Positions 60,183-64,000 of a stretch of 64,000 bases of DNA are shown here, in pieces. Position 1 is the stretch's first letter, and each line of letters opens with the position of its first letter. The stretch lies in contig JADJSZ010000002.1 in the NCBI GenBank assembly GCA_016711405.1, positions 123,466 through 187,465 of the forward strand. The letters run 5' to 3'. The position numbers and the translations under genes were made by a program. The DNA is from Candidatus Hadersleviella danica (lineage in GTDB: Bacteria; Chloroflexota; Anaerolineae; Promineifilales; Promineifilaceae). The notes beneath the pieces were generated by a model, which did not search any database, was not told the origin of the DNA, and saw nothing but the letters and a program-made list of their open reading frames with translations.

Positions 60183-62057
60183 ATGACCACCCTTACCCAA
60201 GAACAACAACGCCAAGAGGCGGAACAACTCGAAGAACTGGAAGAGCGCGAAGCGATTATCCAGCGTCTGCTCAAAGATGAAGACGACGACGAACTCGGCA
60301 GTTACGACAACCAACTGTTGAAGCGGCTGTTTGGCTATGTACGGCCGTATCGCACCCAACTCATCTGGGCCATTATCCTCATGAGCGTCTCCTCCCTCCT
60401 GAGCGTGGCGGGGCCGTGGCTCATCGGCCAAACATTGGATAGCGGCGTGGAGCAAAACAACCTCCAACAAGTGCGCTTTTGGACGCTCATTTTCGCCATT
60501 AGTGTGCTGGTGGAGTGGGCCACCAACAAGGGGCGCATCGCCATCATGGCCTATGTCGGCACAGGGGTGGTGGCCGATATTCGCAGTGCGCTTTTCCGCC
60601 ACCTGCACAAGTTGTCGCTCAGCTTCCATATCAACTACAGCGTCGGCCGTTTGATGAGCCGCCTGATTGGGGATGTCAGCGTCATTCAAGACTTTATTAC
60701 ATGGTCTATCACGGGTCTGTTCCGCTCCTTTTTTGCCCTGTTCGGCATCATCGTGGCCATGTTGTGGCTCAATTGGCAGTTGGCTCTGCTCTCGTTTGTC
60801 GTCCTGCCCATCATGGTCATTGCCACCAACGTCTGGCGCAAACAAGTGCGCTTGGCCTACCGCGCCTCCCGTCGGCGCAGTTCGCTGATGACGGGCTATC
60901 TGAACGAATCCATCACAGGCATCCGCGTTACCAAGAGCTTTAGCCGCGAGCCGAAAAATGCCAGCTTCTTCGACATGCTCAACCGCTCTTTTTACGAGGC
61001 CAACATTCGGGCGGCCAAACTGACGGCCTATTTCTTCCCCAGCGTAGACTTTGTCGGCTCCCTTTCGATGGCGATTGTGGTTGGGGTGGGGGGCTGGATG
61101 ATTACGCAGGGGAGCTTAACGCCCGGCGTGCTCCTCGCTTTCGTCCTCTACGTGCAACGCTTTTTCGAGCCGATTCGGGAGTTAGCCCAGCGGTTCAACG
61201 TCTTTCAATCCACCATGGCCAGCACCGAGCGTATTTTTGAGTTGCTCGACCGCCAGCCCGATTTGCAAGATTCCCCCACGGCCGTTCCCCTGCCCCGCAT
61301 CGAAGGCACTGTGCGCTTCGAGAACGTCGGCTTTGGCTACAAAGTGGACGAACCTGTTTTGCGCGGCATTAGTTTGGAGGCGTTGCCCGGCCAACAAATC
61401 GCCCTTGTCGGCGAGACAGGCGCGGGCAAAAGTACCATCATCCGCCTGCTGGCCCGCTTTTTTGATGTGACCGACGGCCGCATCACCATTGATGGACACG
61501 ACATCCGCGATGTAACCCAAGCCAGCCTGCGCGAACAGTTGGGGGTGGTCTTGCAAGATACATTCCTCTTCTCGGGGAGCATCATGGACAACATTCGCTA
61601 CGGCCGCTTAGACGGCACGGACGACGAGGTGATTGCGGCGGCCACGGCCGTTGGCGCCGACGAGTTCATCTCCAAACTGCCCCAAGGCTACCACACCGAT
61701 GTCGGCGAAAACGGGGTCAACATGAGCGTCGGCCAGCGGCAAATCCTGTCGTTTGCCCGTGCCCTGCTGGCCAACCCGCGCATTTTGGTGCTGGATGAGG
61801 CGACGAGCAGTGTGGACACGGCCACCGAGAAGCAGATTCAATCGGCCCTCGAAAAGCTGTTGGCGGGGCGCACCAGCTTTGTCATTGCCCACCGGCTGAA
61901 CACGATTGTGAAATCGGACAAGATTGTGGTGCTGGAAAATGGGCAGGTGGCCGAAATGGGCACGCATGAGGAGTTGTTGGCCTTACACGGCCGCTATTTC
62001 AACCTCTATACGATGCAGTGGGCCACCCAAGGGTTGGCCGCCGAACGGAGCAAATAA
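60183..62057 (+). CDS. ABC exporter subunit 2, catalytic half
   Basis: This 624-aa protein has an acidic, coiled-coil-like N-terminal extension (residues 1-40, rich in Glu/Gln), six membrane helices (about 45-340) and an ATPase domain. Walker A GETGAGKSTII (about 408-418), Walker B ILVLDEATSSVD with catalytic Glu (about 533-544) and H-loop VIAHRL are canonical. The signature is not: MSVGQRQ replaces LSGGQ (about 513). Because the signature of one subunit completes the site of the other, this change falls on the same nucleotide site that is already degenerate in subunit 1. One active and one degenerate site are therefore expected. Confidence 0.95.
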   Translation: MTTLTQEQQRQEAEQLEELEEREAIIQRLLKDEDDDELGSYDNQLLKRLFGYVRPYRTQLIWAIILMSVSSLLSVAGPWLIGQTLDSGVEQNNLQQVRFWTLIFAISVLVEWATNKGRIAIMAYVGTGVVADIRSALFRHLHKLSLSFHINYSVGRLMSRLIGDVSVIQDFITWSITGLFRSFFALFGIIVAMLWLNWQLALLSFVVLPIMVIATNVWRKQVRLAYRASRRRSSLMTGYLNESITGIRVTKSFSREPKNASFFDMLNRSFYEANIRAAKLTAYFFPSVDFVGSLSMAIVVGVGGWMITQGSLTPGVLLAFVLYVQRFFEPIRELAQRFNVFQSTMASTERIFELLDRQPDLQDSPTAVPLPRIEGTVRFENVGFGYKVDEPVLRGISLEALPGQQIALVGETGAGKSTIIRLLARFFDVTDGRITIDGHDIRDVTQASLREQLGVVLQDTFLFSGSIMDNIRYGRLDGTDDEVIAAATAVGADEFISKLPQGYHTDVGENGVNMSVGQRQILSFARALLANPRILVLDEATSSVDTATEKQIQSALEKLLAGRTSFVIAHRLNTIVKSDKIVVLENGQVAEMGTHEELLALHGRYFNLYTMQWATQGLAAERSK

Positions 62058-62087
62058 GGGGCGAGACGGCCGTTCCGCGCCTCCTCG

Positions 62088-62135
<48 letters not shown>

Positions 62136-62174
62136 GTTTTGGGGGTTTCGCCCCTACGACAATTAGATGAGCGA

Positions 62175-62407
62175 ACGATTGCCCAATCGATGGCAAACGA
62201 TTGCCCATTCGTTGGCGATCGATTGCCCATTCGTTTGCAAACACGTGCGCTTGTCTTTGTAAACACGTGCGTTCGTGTTTGCCAACGGGTGCGCACGTGT
62301 TTGCCAACAGGTACGCACGTGTTTGCAACACTTTGTTTGACAACGAACACGTCTTGTTTAGCAACGAACACGTGTTGGTTTGATAACGAACACGTGTTGG
62401 TTTGGAG
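62175..62407. repeat. array of about eleven 19-22-bp repeats with CACGTG core
   Basis: Units of about 21 bp follow each other without spacers: first AACGATTGCCCATTCG-type units (about three copies), then AACACGTGCGTTCGTGTTTGCC-type units, then AACGAACACGTGTTGGTTTG-type units. CACGTG, a palindrome, recurs in at least six of them. Successive units change gradually, so the array drifts from one sequence type to the next. It lies between the exporter and the AAA ATPase stop codon. Confidence 0.75.
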
Positions 62408-62442
62408 GTTGCCGTGTACGGCCGTGAGCAGTTGAACAGTGA

Positions 62443-64000
62443 CTATCGTTTGCGGGTGGCCACCCAACGCCGAAAGAGGGGCACAAAAAAGCCCCACGTC
62501 GCCCCATCCCCATCCCCCACCTTGCGCAACACATCGTGCCGCTCCCCCCAGCGGAGCGCCTGCTGGAGTGGCTCCTCGGCCAGCCCCACCAGCGGCAACA
62601 ACTCGCCCACCGTCCACGGCTCCGGCCGTTGCGCCATCACCCGCAGGAGTTGCCGCTGGTCGTCACTCGTCGTCTGCCGCCACACCCCATCAAAATAGAT
62701 AGCCCCCCGCTGGAACAACTCGTCGCTGGTGGCCCACGCCACATCGGCCGTGTTGATTTTGGCCAGCCTGTCCAGCCCCTCATCCAACATCTCCCGATTC
62801 AGGTGGTCGAGCGCGTCGCGGCAGACCAGTTGCACCAGATAGGGCTGGCCGCCCGTCTGGGCGATAATCTCCGCCACCGCCTCCCGCTCGTAGTTCAGCT
62901 TAAAGGTGGGCGAGGGGTTGGTAATCAGCCGCTCCGCCTCCTGCTGGCCGAGGTAGGAGACGTGGATGTTGCTGTAGGAGCCGAAGAAGGGCTGTTGGTA
63001 ATCGCGGCTCATCTCGTCCAGCGTGTGCAAGCCGCCAAAGACGAGGGTCAGCCACCGCTCTTGGCTTTTGGTGCGCAGGAATTGGAAAATTTCTGGCCCA
63101 ATTTTGCCCGCTTCCACCGCCTGCTCAATCGCCTCGAACTCGTCTAAGGCCAAGATGAGGGTGTGGGGGGCGATGGCCGTGGCGATGTGCGCCCCCAGTT
63201 GGTTGAAGGCGCGTTGGGCGCGGTTGGCTTGCTCGTAATCGGCCGCATCGGGCGCGGGCAAGGTGGCTTCGGGGTGGGCGGCGCGGGTCACGGCGTACAG
63301 TTTGTCGGCGAGGGTGAGCAGGAGGTCGGCCGTGCTTTCCACAAAACTCGTCTCGCCGCCCATGTCCAAATAGGCCAGCAGATGCCCCGGCGGGGCGTAT
63401 TCGGCCAAGTTGCGCAAGATACTGCTTTTGCCCATGCGCCTGTGGCCAAACAAAATGATGGAATCGGGGTTTTCTTTGGCCCCCCACACATGGGTGATCT
63501 GGTCAAAAATATCTTTGCGCCCCACAAACAGGGGTGGGTAAACGGGGTCGCCCACCACATAGGGGTTGTCGAACGGTTGCAGGGGGCGTTCCCAGATGGT
63601 GGATTGGCGGGGGGCGAATTCGGCCGCCCGCAACTCTGCCTGCGACATGCCCTGCACCGCCCGCGCCCCCAACGCCCCTTGCTCTTCGGCCACTAGTTTT
63701 TCCCATTCGCTGATGATGCGCTGGATGAGGGCGCGTTCGGGGGGCAAGACTTGGGTGGTAGTGTAGTGGGCCAGTTCGCGCAATTGCCCGGCCGCTAAGT
63801 TGAGCGCCGTGGCTTGCACGGTGGGGTTGGTCGCTTCGCAATAGGCCAAGGCGTGCTGGGCCATATCCCCAAGGCGATGAGGGCTTGACGACGGTCGGCC
63901 GTAACAATGGCTCCTCAATTTCCTCCAGCCGCTCTACGCTCCCCATCTCTGCCATGCTCGCGATGGGCAAATAGGCACGGATGAGGTCGAAGGTGGCGAC
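62443..64000 (-). CDS. AAA/STAND-type ATPase, N-terminus beyond the window, frameshift near 63880
   Basis: The main frame (491 aa) has a helical N-terminal part, FVGRKDIFDQI leading into Walker A GHRRMGKSSIL (about 63425-63450), Walker B LILALDEFEAIE (about 63130-63165), a sensor region (RWLTLVFGGLHTL), GGQPYLVQLVCRD as the typical Orc/Cdc6- or STAND-like helical element, and a C-terminal winged-helix-like domain (QRQLLRVMAQRPEPWTVGELL). Upstream of about 63880 the reading continues in another frame (SMAEMGSVERLEEIEEPLL) to the window end, so the true protein is longer. Such ATPases act in signalling, defence or conflict; no partner gene is visible. Confidence 0.85.

Noticed and set aside
62175..62407. 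CRISPR interpretation of the 21-bp array
   Set aside because: Units abut without spacers and drift progressively, which fits a tandem or iteron-like array, not CRISPR.

Overview
The window looks like chromosomal DNA of a Chloroflexota bacterium, most likely of the Anaerolineae or a related filamentous lineage. This is inferred from protein style, because there is no rRNA to confirm it. The clues are lipoproteins with long Thr/Pro/Ala linkers, beta-helix and Calx-beta surface proteins ending in an I-Y-L-P-[LF]-V tail, and a response regulator with a degenerate GGDEF domain. GC content is moderate and almost all of the genes are housekeeping or envelope functions. I see no phage, transposase, CRISPR array, tRNA or rRNA.

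Layout. 1-7983: UbiB-type kinase (cut by the left edge), B12-binding radical SAM enzyme, DUF2203, ErpA/HesB Fe-S carrier, DUF368/PopT lipid-carrier flippase, HAD phosphatase, a hypothetical protein and aroA. 8009-12482: CapA-like lipoprotein, REC plus degenerate GGDEF regulator, acyl-CoA dehydrogenase and PRC-barrel protein. 12579-25813: large membrane protein, proS, a 65-aa protein, a short fumarase/aspartase-like protein, PAC2 protein, beta-helix surface protein, sucrase/ferredoxin-like protein and an MFS transporter. 26010-37267: lipoproteins, a ZnuA-like metal-binding protein with a candidate operator, a MerR/GyrI pair and a ~1,900-residue lamin-tail/CotH/Calx-beta surface protein. 38019-46528: HTH/DUF2975 pair, thioredoxin-like protein, histidine kinase with a Thr/Pro-rich partner, second beta-helix protein, prepilin peptidase and RmlD-like reductase. 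46888-57805: principal-type sigma factor, quinone oxidoreductase, a MacB-like efflux operon, FkbM methyltransferase and YdeI-like protein. 58171-64000: a heterodimeric ABC exporter with a 33-aa membrane peptide between its subunits, then a 21-bp repeat array and an AAA ATPase cut by the right edge.

Two sequence-level systems run through everything. First, nearly every intergenic gap holds a degenerate array of 6-8 bp units, mostly 7 bp, usually arranged as two inverted arms that can form a long hairpin. There are at least ten unrelated unit sequences, the arrays often run right up to start codons (which then lack a Shine-Dalgarno), and some lie inside reading frames. Second, the palindrome CGGCCG, usually as ACGGCCG, is hugely over-represented in coding and non-coding DNA, like the HIP1 octamer of cyanobacteria.

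Sequence quality is uneven. Four stretches (10458-10563, 37324-37980, 54598-55930, 62090-62134) are homopolymer-rich and probably assembly or base-calling artefacts. About ten genes carry single-base indels, often in G/C runs. I annotate those genes across the frameshifts and treat the breaks as probable sequence errors.
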